64,000 bases of DNA. It comes from Amaranthus tricolor. Lineage: Eukaryota; Streptophyta; Magnoliopsida; Caryophyllales; Amaranthaceae. A model generated the notes under the pieces. That model was given only the letters and a program-made list of their open reading frames with translations. It did no database searches and had not been told where the DNA came from. The translations under genes and the position numbers were made by a program. Of this stretch, positions 12,013 through 25,600 are shown piece by piece. Numbering within the stretch: position 1 is the first letter of the stretch; every line of letters starts with the position of its first letter. The stretch spans positions 35,198,885 through 35,262,884 of the forward strand of contig NC_080049.1 in assembly GCF_026212465.1 (NCBI RefSeq). Direction: 5' to 3'.

Positions 12013-12833
12013 TATTTTAATTAATTTCCCCAAACAATAGACATTGTTGTCTTCTTCAACATCACTATTTACAACATTGATGAAACTTAATTTAAACAAA
12101 AAATCAGAAAATTGTAAATCCAACTAATATATATCACAATCAACCCAAAAAAAATGAAAATGAAAGCTTTAAAAACAAAAATGATGAAGTATAAATACAT
12201 AACTTTGATGTTTTTGCAAATGTTGAAGAAGATAAATAGAGAATAAACAACAATAGAGTTTGAGAGAGAAAGATGGAGATTGAAAACCACAAATGGAGTT
12301 TGAGAGAGGAAGATGAGTAGTTTTGTCAGGAAAGAAAAAAAAGGAAAACCGAAAACAAAAGTTTAAAAGCATTGTTTAGAAAGTTTAGTTAATTTTTTTT
12401 TTAATTTAAAAATTGGTTGGCCCAATCTTGAGACGTCTTTTGTAAAGACGGTCACAAGTAAGAATTTATGATGTTGATATGTATGGAAAATATTTAAGTT
12501 TGTTTACTACTACCAGCCCATTCACGTTAAAAAAACAACCCAAGTTTGTTAAAACGATTTTTTGTTATGAATTTACAATTGATTTGTATTAGCAAATGTC
12601 ACATGTAATAGTTTAAAAAATTAATTTGTGTATTTTATATTTATTTGTGCATTTTTAGAAAACTTTTTAAAAGGTCATTGATCATAATGTTATTAATTCT
12701 TGAAAAGTTTTGTTCTTTAGATCTTATCCAAAAACCATACATTAACACAATATTATAACTATAACATCTTTATATCACCTACAAATCGGTCTCTACTAGG
12801 CTTTAAGGATCTACTTTATTAGATGAAATAGTT

Positions 12834-13000
12834 GCTCTGATACCATTTGTAACATTCAAAACACCAAACATTGGTAGCTACACATAGAAGTTGTAAGTTG
12901 TCAACTCATACTTTATTCTTACTCATGCACAGCTTGGAAATGATGTTGAAGACCATTCTTTCTAAGATTATATTATTTCACATTAACCATGATAAACTAT
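12834..13000 (-). mobile_element. LTR end with tRNA-Met primer-binding site (fragment)
   Basis: On the minus strand an LTR-like end GAATGTTACA is followed after two bases by TGGTATCAGAGC, the standard initiator tRNA-Met primer-binding site. The LTR itself would lie at 12848 and above; its far end and the element body were not recognised. Confidence 0.45.
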
Positions 13001-13587
13001 GAAATACTTCCTATATACCTTTCATTTCACACAAGCTATGTAAAAAAAAGGAATTTATCTGTAGAATAAAACAAAAAAAATGAATGATAAATTTGAATAA
13101 TTAAAATGGACAGAGGGTATAAGTTTGTAAATAAAATTTAAAAAATAAGAATAAGACCATTTTCAGAAAAAAAAGAGTACAAAATTAATGCGACAAACTA
13201 ATATGTAAAGTGATGAAAATTAAAAGGAAACACATAGTACTTACCAAAAGAGTATGAAATTAAGATTGAACTACATCTAATTGATTTGAGTAACATTATG
13301 AATACATTAAAGCACATTTTCTTCTCATCTCAAACCAGGGTTTACAAATTAAACTCGTTTTTCTATTGGTCGGTTAATTAATGTTTAAAAGAACTAAAAT
13401 TTTCATTAAAAAGATGGTCTCACGCAATACTAAACAACACAACAAAAGTACGAAACATATTAAAACATCCACTTTTGTACTTAAAGTACTCTATTTCAAT
13501 TTAAAATCAAAAATTAATAAAAAAATATAAAAATAGAAAAACCAGATATCCCAATATACGATTTTGCAAAGAGTATCAGTAGTCTAA

Positions 13588-13975
13588 AGCATGGATAAAG
13601 CGTCTCCAATTGCCCCTATTCTTGTTCAGGTATTCATAGAGGTGTAGGTCATGCAAGTCATTCTTTATTTGTTCCTCCCACATTCTCTTATGTCATCCTT
13701 GACTTCCAATGTAATGTCGATCCTTCTCACGGGGGCGTCAAAACTTTTTCTCTTCACATGTTCCAACCATCTTAATCTATTTTTACGCATCTTTATAGAT
13801 ATAGGGGTAACCCCTAGTTTCTTTCTAGACTCCCAGTTCTGCTCATATCATCATTGTGTTACCGCACATCCACCTTAGCATATGCATTTTTGTAACTTTC
13901 ATTTTATAATCAAAAGTTTTCTTAAAGGGCCCACACTCTGTCCTATACAACATTTTGTCCCAAATATTCTAGCTG
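13588..13975 (-). mobile_element. RTE-type LINE fragment (reverse-transcriptase C-terminal part)
   Basis: The minus strand, with a few frameshifts and stops, reads MLYRTECGPFKK, KMHMLRWMCGNT, RKNRLRWLEHVKRKSFDAP and KNDLHDLHLYEYLNKNRGNW. These are the ordered conserved blocks that follow the polymerase domain in plant RTE non-LTR retrotransposons. The copy is dead and truncated on both sides. Confidence 0.8.
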
Positions 13976-13999
13976 AAATGATTTGACTTGGATATCTTT

Positions 14000-16040
14000 A
14001 CATACCCCTAATTGGCATGGTAAAATTTGAACTAATATGTTGGTGAACTACAATAAAAATTGGAGTAATATTTTACGGTGTTGATAAATTCATAATAAAT
14101 TTTAATATTTTATATTGGTATTTTTAAAAAGTTAAATCAATAGTGAGATTTTATCAAAAACTAGTACTTTGATTTTATTTTTTCCTTAAATTAAATTAAA
14201 AAATCTATAATATAAAATTGGCACATAACCGGCAGTGCTGAGTTTCGAGGGAAAGATAGATTATTGGTGGCGGAAAAAAGGTGCCAAACTGGCAAGCATT
14301 AGACAACTGTAGTTTACTCCCAGACGATGACAAATGGGGTATACTAATCTCATATCTGGTCCTGTTCGGTGTTCAATGTTCATGGTCCTATAAAAACGCC
14401 TACGACTAAAGACCAACTTTAGCTATGTAAAGCTGCTTCTACAATGGGCCAATGGCCCAACTTTAAAGTAACCCAATTTGGCGCTAAATTAAGTCATGCA
14501 AAGTCAAGGTCATCTTGAACATTTATATATTCCCCATTTAACTTATTGATTACACTTTTATTTAAATTGTGAGATTTTTTTTTGGTGAAAATGTGACTAA
14601 TAAACTAAACCAAAGAGTACTAATTTGTTACTCGTCAACTTTAGTAGTTTGAAAACTTATATAGTCATATTACTTCAACACAAATAATACTTGTATAACT
14701 CTACTATTGACTAGTATAATTTTTTGAGTTCTACTGTATTTATAGTAGTTTATAATTATACTTAATAGAAGTAATTTTTTATACTTTTTTTGTTTTCGTT
14801 AAGTTTATTATTTTCATCATTTAATATATTTAACTAAATTATTAAAAATTATAAAAAGTTAGCATTATTTAAATAATTATTTATACAAATTAAACATGAC
14901 CTCATTTTACTAATTTTGTTCTTATACATAAATATTACAAAATAAATATATCAATTGATGAATTACTATGCAATTCTAGCAATTAATTCCTGCTAGAGAT
15001 AATACTTTATCATATTCTTAGAATTTCCGAGTTTACAAAATGTGATGGTGTACTAATTTTAGGCCTTGTTTTTCTTACATTGGATAATGGATAAGCCTAT
15101 TAAAGTTATAGATTCAAAGCTACTAGTTTTTTTTTTCTTTTTTTTCTTTTTTTTTTTTTTCTGATGTGGGATAAATTTTTTCATGACCAAAGTTTTTTTT
15201 TTTCTTTTTTCTAATGTGGGATAAATTTTCTCTTGACTAAAGTTATATATAAGTAAATCACCAATACGATCTTGGTGTAAGTTAGTAGTTTAAACAACCC
15301 TACCAAACCATACACTCAATCAAATAATTACAATTTATTATTGTTGGGGGAGGATCACAAACGATGAACAATCCTTCATCTCTTTCATCCAAATGGAATT
15401 TCACTCTAAAATTATATGATAAAATGATAAAAAATTAACTTGAGTCATAAATGAATGTGAAACTAAAATTATCTTTCACTCATATATGTACATAACGTTA
15501 GTTTTTATTAATTGAGTTGATCATCTGTAAAAATTATTTAATAAAATTCACAACTGTCTTTGTTAATAGAAGTACTTTTTATTAGGTAGTTTAAAAAATA
15601 TTTAATGAAATGAATTATGATGAAATAAACGACATAGGGCCAAAGACATGAACAATCAACAAGAATTAGTAGTATATTAATACAAGACCGACGACAAACA
15701 TGTCTGGCCAAGTCCAAGGCATCTAAATATGACTTTGCTTGTTTTCCGCACTTTTTGTGTAGAAATTAAAAGATGACAAATGATATGATAAGTCTTAATT
15801 CCCCATCAAATTGATTAATTTATAAAGTTATAGATTATTATTGATTTTTACATAGAGACAATCAAGAAGGTGGTTGATTAGTGGCGTATGCCCAAATCTA
15901 AAGAGACATGCTTCTTAGTGACACCGACAAATTTCAGCTGTGTTTAATTAGTATTAATTACGTAATGTTTGATCATTTTCTTCTTAAGTGTTGTTATTTA
16001 TTACAATTTAGTACTTTCTTCTTTCGTATTTGATGTTTTA
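14000..16040. other. Gene-free stretch with polypyrimidine tracts
   Basis: No coding exon seen. At 15.13-15.24 kb two T/C-rich tracts are each followed by the repeated phrase TAATGTGGGATAAATTTT or a near copy. A weak MITE core lies near 14.8-14.95 kb. Confidence 0.5.
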
Positions 16041-16042
16041 AT

Positions 16043-16150
16043 TCTATTAATCTTATTTGTTGTTTTCCTTAAAATATTTCTACTTATATTATTTGTTGTT
16101 TTTATCATTTTATTTGTTGTTTTCCTTAAAATATTTCTACTTATATTTTT
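16043..16150. repeat. Short direct duplication
   Basis: TTATTTGTTGTTTTCCTTAA with AATATTTCTACTTATAT occurs twice about 61 bases apart, separated by a variant of the same unit. Confidence 0.7.
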
Positions 16151-16289
16151 TTTTTATAGTTCTTTCGTTTTCATTTGTTATTTGCATTTACTTTTAACGT
16201 AGATTTCAATGTGAATTTAAAAGTCAAATATTTAAATTGAGATTTTTTAAATATTTTAAAAAGTTGATATTTAGAAAATATATATTGAG

Positions 16290-16549
16290 CGAATCTATCA
16301 AGATCTCACGTGAATATGTTTTTATATATCAAAAAGGTGCATCTTCTTTTCACGGGAGCCCATTTGCTAAGAACTCCACAGTTAAGCATGCTTGGTGAGA
16401 AGCAATCTTAGAATGGGTGACCTTCTGAAAAGTTTTTTTAGGTGCGCACGAATAAGGCCAAAGTACGCTGAAAAGAGTTGTATTGATCTGTGGGCTAGTC
16501 TACAGTCTACATGAGTAGTCACCGGTATTCGATTGAGCCGGGTGTTACA
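16290..16549 (+). mobile_element. Cassandra-type TRIM LTR carrying a 5S rRNA-like segment (solo or partial)
   Basis: Positions 16357-16432 align with the 3' two-thirds of plant 5S rRNA: GAGCCCATTTGCTAAGAACT, CCACAGTTAAGCATGCTTGG and GAATGGGTGACCTTCTG match its box A, IE and box C region. The following stretch (GGTGCGCACGAATAAGGCC, AGTTGTATTGATCTGTGGGC, GATTGAGCCGGGTGTTACA) is the typical remainder of a Cassandra LTR, ending at the canonical TGTTACA. The opposite boundary is less sure. No second LTR or internal region was found nearby. Confidence 0.82.
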
Positions 16550-18200
16550 AGTACCACCTGTACCATATCAAGATTTAGGAAAATATATCTGAAACTCAAT
16601 CATACTTCTATTACCTATCACTTTATAGTGTTGCAACAAAAATCATATCCCAAGTTTTCAGTCAACTTGTCCGATCCACATGTTTTTAGTTACTTTTATC
16701 CGAAATATATACAATTAATTGTGATATGTATTATATTAAAAAATATCACTATTAATTATAATTATAATAAACATATAAAGTATTTGGATTAGTCGATCTC
16801 ATTCTAATTTATGTAACGCCAATAAAATATATAGCATGCATGTAATTAATTTCCTATATGGATGTTATTTTTAATCATAAAAATAATTTCATGTCAAATA
16901 AAGTTGCATTAAATTATAGATTATAACAAGAAAATTTTTTTACACAAATTATTTTTAAATGAGACGATCTCATAGTAAGATCATCACTATTGGGCTGACT
17001 AATGTATATTTAATGTCTTAAAGGGATCACTTATAATTTTAAAGTGATTATTTAGAAAAATAAGCTAATTCTACGAGTCCGTATGGTGAAACGGTCTCAT
17101 ACAATACAAGTTTCTTGTGAAAAAAAAAATCTCTTTTTTCACTCCTTTATTCGTAGGTCATTATATTCATCTTATAACATCCTCTTATATATAAGTTTAA
17201 ATGAATATTCATGCAAATTGTTGACTAATAAAATAAAACCAAATCGTGCATTGCAAATTGTAACTTGTAAGATAAGACAACACTAAAAAGGAGTGGCGTT
17301 AAAATGTGAAGGAAAAAAGAAAAAGACGAAGGTAATTCAATGGCCAAAATCAAATAAGAAAGGCACACCTTTGTTATTGCGTTTAGGCTTCACATTATAT
17401 TTAGTCCAGAAAATTTCCGTACTTATCGTATATACTTGAACAACCAACGTGGAGAATCATTAATCTTGGAGTTTAATTATGTCAATTTTTAAGGGTGTAT
17501 CCAAAACAAAATCAAATATTAACTAAATAGTTTTTACAAAAATGTGCATATTAAGGATTAAACCTTTATCATTGTTGTCATATAAGAAAAATTTTACCAG
17601 CTTAACCCAACACATATTATTAGTATCCATAGGTAAATGAATTAATATAAAACATAAATTTTGTTAATTAACAGTATTGTTAGGGCATGTATATGTCTGT
17701 TTCAATTTTAGCTACTCTGTTCACAAAACTTAATTATGGAAGAAACCCATAATTTTGGGAACTCAAAACATTAAATATTGTCCAAGCATGACGTATTTCC
17801 TTCCTAATTACCATTACTTGATTCATTACAAAAGTTTATTAAAAAAAATGCATTACTAAAGTACTAAAATAAAATAAGTAATTGCATTTAGAGGCACAAT
17901 CAATACTAATTAGCGATAGCGATATTTATCATATTAACATTACAAAAAGATTAGAGGACATCAAGGCCATCAACTTATAACTTAACACATAGTTAACAAT
18001 TGCAAATCAAATTTTAAATAAGGGTGAATCAAATCCTCACTCAAATAGTATGATATGATCTTACATTTTGAAAATGATACATCAAGAATAATCATGATGA
18101 AGAGAGTGAAGTTTGCAATATTATATGAATCCTAACAAATAAGCCAAGGACCACTCACCACTTTAACCTTTAATGGTTAAAGAAACATAGACCTTTGTTT
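16550..18200. other. Gene-free stretch
   Basis: AT-rich with no convincing exon. Near 17.08 kb there is a short CGGTCTCATACAATACAAG motif also seen near 40.1-40.2 kb, probably the end of a small dispersed element. Confidence 0.45.
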
Positions 18201-18202
18201 GG

Positions 18203-18203
<1 letters not shown>

Positions 18204-18281
<78 letters not shown>
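18204..18281. repeat. (AT)n microsatellite, about 78 bp
   Basis: Pure TA dinucleotide run. It produces spurious Tyr-Ile repeat frames on both strands. Confidence 0.97.
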
Positions 18282-18283
<2 letters not shown>

Positions 18284-18299
18284 ATAAAAATTTCCGTAC

Positions 18300-19470
18300 C
18301 TCTCGTAAACTTCAACAACCAACGTGGCTAAATACCAAACTTGGCTTACAAGTATGCCCACTTTGCTACTTGCTTGCGCATGCATCCAAAGAATGTTCAC
18401 CTTTATTTTTTATACATTCAAACTTTAAAATATAAGTAATTAAAATAAAATAAAAATATTGTATGACCCTTAATGCAGGATGACTTGTATGGCTGGACTG
18501 TAACCTGTACATATTTTCAAAACCATTTTTGTTTACAACTAATCGTAGATTCATATTAAGTAGGTTCAAATCTTTGGATCATCAAGACATATTCTATATA
18601 GTATTAGTAAATATATTAGGCGATTAGAAACTAGCTAAAAAAACTCCTTTCATATCACTCATTTTGCTACATAAGTATAAATATATATATCAATGAGGTA
18701 GTGATATAAAATTAAGTTCTGATAGATAATTAGTCTTATTAAAATTCATCATTTTGTGATGTCAAAGAAAACATTGATAGCCTATTACTTGAATATATAC
18801 ATTCACAAGCAAGAGCTAACTAAAACCAATTCCATAAATTATATCGTCAATGTTTGTGTTCTAGAAGGGTTATTTTGTTTTCTTGAAATTACTCCTCATG
18901 CAATGACATAAAAATTTAAGAATTAGGGTTCGCTTGAATTGAGAGTGCATATTTAAGGGGATAAAAAAAGTCAAACTAATATAACAAAGCTATTTAAAAA
19001 TGCAAATAAAGTTATTGAAATAATTTTGATAGAGTTAAAATGAGAGAAAATAAAAAAAAGATGAATAAAAAAGAGGTTGATTTCCCTCATTAGGAGATAA
19101 AGAATTCCCCCACCCTCCCCTAGGGTAAATTTATATCCCAAAATACTATGTTTTCTATTTTTCATTACCTTCTAACAATGAAATCCCTTTAATCATTTAT
19201 CTAATTAACTTTGTTATTCTAATTTGACTTTTATTTACCAATAAATATTTGCTGTCAATCCAAACGACCCCTAAAAATAATAATTTAACCAAAATATATC
19301 AAATTCAAATAGGTGAAGAAGTATTTTAATAATTGAAGGAAGCATATAGGAGCAATCCCACAAGATTTGATAATCCGTACAATGTGACTTATGGAGGCTA
19401 GGGTTTATAACTTATAGTTTGGATACTGTGATAGATTTAGTCAAACTTTTGAGTCGGAGTGATTTTCATT
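18300..19470. other. Gene-free stretch
   Basis: No coding or RNA gene recognised; AT-rich throughout. Confidence 0.45.
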
Positions 19471-19479
19471 AATCAATAC

Positions 19480-19800
19480 ATTAATATTTTATGGAGTATA
19501 TATATATTTTTTTTCAAGATACGAACTAAAAAAAAAAAATAAATAAATAAACTGGGTCTTATGATATCTCTAACTCGCCCTTTCAAGTGGTTTGGGTGAG
19601 CAGTGTGGGTGTATGCTATGTCCTTCTCATATACGGTGCTAAATGTTACACTTGAAAAAATAAGACATAGATAAAATTCGAACACGTGATCTCTTGTCAC
19701 GTTGACTCATATATCTCGTCAAAAAACCAACTTAACAAAAAATTTATACTAATAATTAAGACCTCAGTATATATTTTATAGTCTAATTGTCTAACACGTT
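19480..19800 (-). mobile_element. TRIM-like LTR/PBS repeat, degenerate copy
   Basis: Carries the string TCGAACACGTGATCTCTTGT then CACGTTGACTCATATATCTC and CAACTTAACAAAAAATTTAT. It corresponds to the family seen better at 49.4 and 58.3-58.6 kb, but the primer-binding site is decayed. Confidence 0.4.
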
Positions 19801-21020
19801 TAATTGCGTTTAGAAATCTAACATAAAACAAATATTGTTGCACTATATTTTGTATATTTTGAAGACATGATAATAGTTCAGCTGGACGACAAACTACCTA
19901 AATTATACTTCATATGGTAGATGGATGCATGCACCTTAGCTTGTACTTTAATTTGTACAATGTACATGAATTTAATCACAAGTAGATCTTAATTATATAG
20001 AAGTACGACAAATTAATGGATTTGATGAAGCAAATACCCAATTATATCATCATGATCTTATCTTACATCCATGAATATGAAACTTGAACATTTGAATCAT
20101 ATAGAAAAGTAAAAAAATGCTGCTGGGGACTCTAAAACAATTATCAAAAAGTGAAAAGAGCAATAATTTTTCAAGAATATTTTCTCCATCACATTCTTTC
20201 TTAATCAATTTCATCCAAAATTTAAGCCGATAATTGTTAGCGCCTGGTAATAAATTATGTATTGATCAAACACACCATTCAAACGAGAGTCCTTTATAGT
20301 ACACCAGCAGAGCAATGCGAGCAGGCCATATGAGGCCTTGTGCTGGGCATGTGGCTTTTGTCACATTGATTTTTCAAACCATATGTCAATATGTCAAGTG
20401 AAACTTTAAAGCCAAAAGTTTATGAAGTATACTCTCTCCGTTCCATTGAATTTGCAGTATTTTTCATTTTCATTCGTTCTACATAATTTGCGTCATTTCT
20501 ATTTTTAAACAACAACCCGCCACTTTTTTTCTCTTTAATGCAAATTTAATGAGACAAATGAAGACATCTATACGAAGACATTAGTGTTGCTGCTGCGTGC
20601 CTCTCTAGCATAACGTACACTTAAGTACTTAAGTGACTTAGCTGATACATGATTTAAGGGCTATGTATTATGATTGGTACAGCAGAAATGAGCAGATCCT
20701 CATGTACCAAACCAGCGAAAACGCAGAGTATACTAGTATGTTAATTATCATTGAGAAGTTGGTAGGCGAAACAAAAAAGTACCATACATCATATCATGAT
20801 ATACATACTAATAAAACTATCCAAAAATAACAAATAAAATTATTAATTAATCTTTAGTTTTAAAAAAATTATGTATCTAATAAATTTAATCACAATACTA
20901 CATATATCATATTTTAAAGTTACATTTTTATATATTACATCTAATAAATTTCATATATTACGCACTCGATAATATATACATGTGTCATTAAATGGTTGCC
21001 ATCTATATTCAAACATCCTT
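19800..21020. other. Gene-free stretch
   Basis: Nothing recognised except one MITE-like end (CTCTCCGTTCCATTGAATTT) at about 20.43 kb without a partner. Confidence 0.4.
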
Positions 21021-21022
21021 CC

Positions 21023-21279
21023 TCCTTCCTCTGTTCCATATTAGTTGCAACATTTGAAAAAATAACACTATTCATTCATCACTCTTAATTTGTGATTAGT
21101 TTTTAATCTATAAGTTAAAACATAGTCAAGTGAGATATTGTTTGATTCGTCTCATTGGAAATATTATTAATATCAAATTTTTATAATATTTTAATATATA
21201 TAATTAGAGATATTAAGGATTAAATTAGTACATTGGACTGCGTGAAAAACAAATGTTGTAATTAAATTGAAACGGAGTA
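21023..21279. mobile_element. Stowaway-like MITE
   Basis: Left end TTCCTCTGTTCCATATTAG with GTTGCAACATTTG matches right end AAATGTTGTAATTAAATT followed by GAAACGGAGTAAGTA. The shared internal core (ACATAGTCAAGTGAGATATTG) reads in the opposite direction to the first copies. Confidence 0.65.
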
Positions 21280-22490
21280 AGTATACTGACGTAATATGGG
21301 ATTAGATTTACGTGGAGGCTGGAGTAATGATATATAATAAGTTGAACAGTAGCTGTAAATCAATATTCATTGTTGTTTTTCGACAATAACAAGCACTTTT
21401 TGTACAATGCCGTGTTGAGATTAGCTACCTTGGTAGTTAGTTGATCATCTTTTTTAAAGAAAACGATATTATTAGTCTAATCTTATCTTATCTATAAGAC
21501 AAAAACTAAACATTGCTATGTTTAAATAGATAATACATACATTTTGGTGCATTTTCTTCCAAAAATGTAACCTCACAGTCATTATCTTTTAAAATGCGTT
21601 ACATCAAATTCGTCTCGATAAACTTGAATTTTAACTCATAGGAATAGAATAGAATCCAAAAAACGAGGTATTAGACCTTCAAATTAGGGTCAAATATGGG
21701 TCTAATGTAAAACCCGCGATTCCAAAACGCATGCACATCCCTAGCGATCTACATGCAATGACGGGGAGTATATAGCAACAAAACCAAACTCATAATGAGG
21801 AAAATAAATGGTAGTAAGATTAATAGCAAGTGTACTTCTATGATCTAAACATTTTTTGAAACCAGAAAGTCACTAAGAAATAGATCTGAAAATGAATCAG
21901 CAAGTTCACCGGAAATTTCAATGGTGAGAATCGAGATGTGTACCCTACTTTATTTCTATTGAGAGTTTTGGACTAACACGAGACTGCTCAAATTAGCGCC
22001 CTAGAGATTCAAGACGCAAACAGGATAATAGAGTACAGGCTTCAAAATTTAAACCTGTCAGGCTGTCAATACACATCTACAAGGAGATCCAAAATTAAGG
22101 GAGGAAAATCGGCCAAAAAAGGGTGAATCAGACTTACAGGCAGGAAAGAACAGCAAACAGTCGAGTAGTCAACAATGAACCGATGAAGCTTGGAAGGAAA
22201 ACCACAAATGTATACCCAATGTAGGTGGCAGCTCGACAGTAATATACATCGAAACCTGAACAAAAACAACGAAAACACTATAATTTGCATATAAATTTAT
22301 TGCTAATATGTTTCAGTACTCGATCTATTATATATACAAATAGGACTAACCAAGAAATAAACAAATTACACACTCAATTATTAAAAATTTGAAATTTGAA
22401 ATTTGTATAATGCATGAAATTTGTAATTGCAACTACTTATTTATTTTATTTATAGGCATTTAATTTATCTTTCCCGTGTAATTACGTCTC
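21280..22490. other. Gene-free stretch
   Basis: No exon or RNA gene recognised. Confidence 0.4.
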
Positions 22491-22499
22491 TTTATCTTT

Positions 22500-22630
22500 C
22501 TTGAGCCGGGGGACTCATTTGGCCGCGCTCTCCTTTATGGGTATGAGTTGCCGCCATCCTTCCCTCCCCAGACCCTGTCCATAGTTTTTCTATGAGCGGG
22601 ATACAATGGGTAGGATGATGATGATTTAGG
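22500..22630 (+). mobile_element. SINE/RTE-type 3' end fragment
   Basis: Best preserved of three copies. It begins TTGAGCCGGGGGACTC, continues through GGGTATGAGTTGCC, CCTCCCCAGACCCTG and TATGAGCGGGATACA, and ends with an ATGATGATGAT tail. The 5' part of a SINE or LINE is missing. Confidence 0.6.
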
Positions 22631-22639
22631 TCATGGATA

Positions 22640-25600
22640 TAAAGGATCGGAAGTCTTTGCGGGCAAAGATACAAGTTTTTGGCAATAGAAAAGAGCCAAT
22701 TAAAAAAGTTTAGGAACAACAAACAATGTTCAATCAATCTACATATGGAGTACATAACTTCACGAATGGTTGGTTTTAATCAGATCAGGCAATAAGAAAA
22801 ATTAGTCCTAGAAATTGATATCTCAAGCGAAATTCTTTTTGAAACTTCTTACATGAGAGGATAAGATGACGAGGTAGGCTGAACAGAAATGCCGGACAAG
22901 CCTCTAACAAGAAATGATGACAAGGAGGCATCAACGCAAGACAAGGGAGTGCTTAGAATACAAAAGCTTCATACAGGGAACAAGGGATCAATGGTTACTG
23001 AAGCAAACTTAGTAACAAGAACACTGAAAAGTATAGATGGACTTGGGACTTTCGCAAATTATAATCAAATAGTCATCCACAAGCTACAGAGAATGCTGCT
23101 AGATTAGATAACGATATAAAATACATTGTTCGAAAATTCTGTCAATAGGAAGTTGAACTGTTGAAGTTTAGAAAGCTTAAATTTCAATGCTTTTCTAAAA
23201 ACTCTGGCACGCTAATCCTGAATCGCTCCAGCTTTCACCAAGGATAAATGAAACAAGAAAGCTTCAGCACCAAGGCTTCAACTTCTATAACAAGTTTTCT
23301 AATGTAACCTATAACGTCAATTTTGATTCCTTTCAAATTCCTAGACTATCTTATCTCTTAGATCTCTTACTCATTGAACTTACAACTCAACATTTAATGT
23401 CAAAAGAACAATTGTATGAAAAGAAGACTGTCAGATTCTGACAAGAATGCTCACCGCTCAGCCTAATTTACCAAAACAGCTTTTGAAGTTTATCTAAAAA
23501 AGGCCTAAAAATTAATGTCTAAACTATAACCAGAAACTTTGGCAATAAAAGCAACAAATCTAGTACTTCTATAAGTTATAACCATCAAAAATTTCTATAC
23601 ACAACAATGCCAAAGCTTTAATTCTAAAAGATCGGGGTCGGCATTGTTGTGAGACAATGATATAAAATATTTTGGCAAAGTTCATAATCAGAAAGCCTCA
23701 TCTAAAACTAACCATCAGTTGACACACTTATAGAACACAAGAAAGAAACCCCTTACACTCTCTTGCACAAACAAAGCACCATAAGATTACTCTTTTACAT
23801 CAAATGTGTTCCAACCATATTAGTTGGGCAAAATATGTTCAGTTAAGTAAAAATATGATCGAGTAAAAATATGTTCACTTGAGCATAAAAATAGTTTAGC
23901 TCAGAAAAACAAGTTCAGTAGCATAAGTTTTATTAAGATCACATGTTATGGAAAGAGTCACAGTGAAGATAATAACAGGTTCCCCCTCAAGAAGATCGGG
24001 AATTCATACAAGTTCACAAGGAAGAAAGAAGTCAAAATTGTTCAAGAAACGGGTAGAAATGAAGTTTATGGTTTCTGGTAAAAGATATAATATGCATCAC
24101 ACAAAAGTTCCTGTTAGAAAGATGAGTGAACAGAACAGCACCAAAGGCAAAGACTTCCACAGATATCTTTTCTGTTCAATATGATAGAACAAAGCTAGTG
24201 TTGTCGTACTTGACTGGCTAATACCAAGTTGTGGCTTTTGCAGTAGCATACAACTTCAATACTACAAGGCAAAGAGACTGCTTCTACTAAAGATCAATGG
24301 CAGCTTCCAAAGCTTATGTAAAGTACTAAATAATACAGATTCCTAGTTCCTATTATTAGGTGAGGAACGTAAAGAATTTACCTCTGACCTCAAAAACATC
24401 CCAAGACTAATAACCGTGATTAATATTAAGAATTCTTTACACATCTTGCGTAAACGCTTGTAAGCACTATCATTGATGTTACATGCAAAAGAAACATGAG
24501 CACATCACCAACAACTCGGAAGCTGGAAGAAACCTTTAATGGATCGAGGGAGAAGGCCTAATTTAGGTCAATTCATGGAAAACAAACTTGATCAAACTTC
24601 CTTCATTATCATAAATGCTACCCGATACCCTCAAAGACCATTAAATTTTCTTAAAATATAATCTAAAAAATCCAGGGAGCCTTAGCTTCCTGCTGTACCA
24701 TCCACCGTAAAAAGTTATTCATTACTAGTCATCATTCATCCACATTTTTAAGACATTGATTAAGGGATATTGATAACGATGACATCATAACAGCATGTCA
24801 GAGAAATAATGCTGGTAATAACTTAAACTGAATAACTAATGTAGGGCACAAAGAGAAGAATCAGCCAGTCTTGCAGGTCATACTAAAAGTACAGTCTATG
24901 AAGCATCATGAAGCTTAGTAGCGATCTAAAAAAAAAGCAGTCTACAATAAGTGTATACAATAAAAAAAAATTTTAATAAATAAAATAAAAAAAACCTGCC
25001 CATAGTATACTAGCAAATCAGGAGTTGCTCAATCAAATAGAACTTACTAGTAATATGTGTAACACCAATAGCATCAAACCCAACCCTATTTAATAAAAGG
25101 TACTAGGGTTAAGATTCATGCACGCCTTTGCTGACAGCCAAAGAGAGGTTCTATGACAAAATAAAATTATATCCTTGTTCATCAAACCCTAGAGGACAGC
25201 CACGATATCTAGCATTTTAATGAAGATATTTGATTAGTGAAATTTTTCGCACATGCTAGTTCGCGATGGCTGTCATACAAAAGAGTGAAAGCTATTACTT
25301 ACAGTAGAAAGAACAATCCTCCCCCTTCCCTCCTCCTCCCCCTCTCACTCCAATTCCAGCTTGTTTGTGCAAAATAGCTAATGCTTAAGATATAGCACAT
25401 TTCTCATAATGAATGAGGGATTTAGGACCTGAAAATGACCACAATTTTATAGTAGCAAGAAGCTTGAAGAATAACCTGCTGAGTGCTGACCATCTCAACA
25501 GCAAGGATAGAATTTGAAATAACATGTGATCAATAAGTGGCAGCCCTTGACTTCCGAGGAGGGTGCTTTTTATCAAGTATTCTCTGTCCCTGCTAACATA

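Noticed and set aside
18170..18435. Open frames on both strands with long Tyr-Ile repeats (also at 61160-61408)
   Set aside because: They are translations of (AT)n microsatellites, with no conserved sequence on either side.
22889..24184. Lysine-rich frames of 72-78 codons, plus one at 26297-26482
   Set aside because: No family resemblance, no splice-linked partners, and no promoter or signal peptide. Length is within chance for this base composition.
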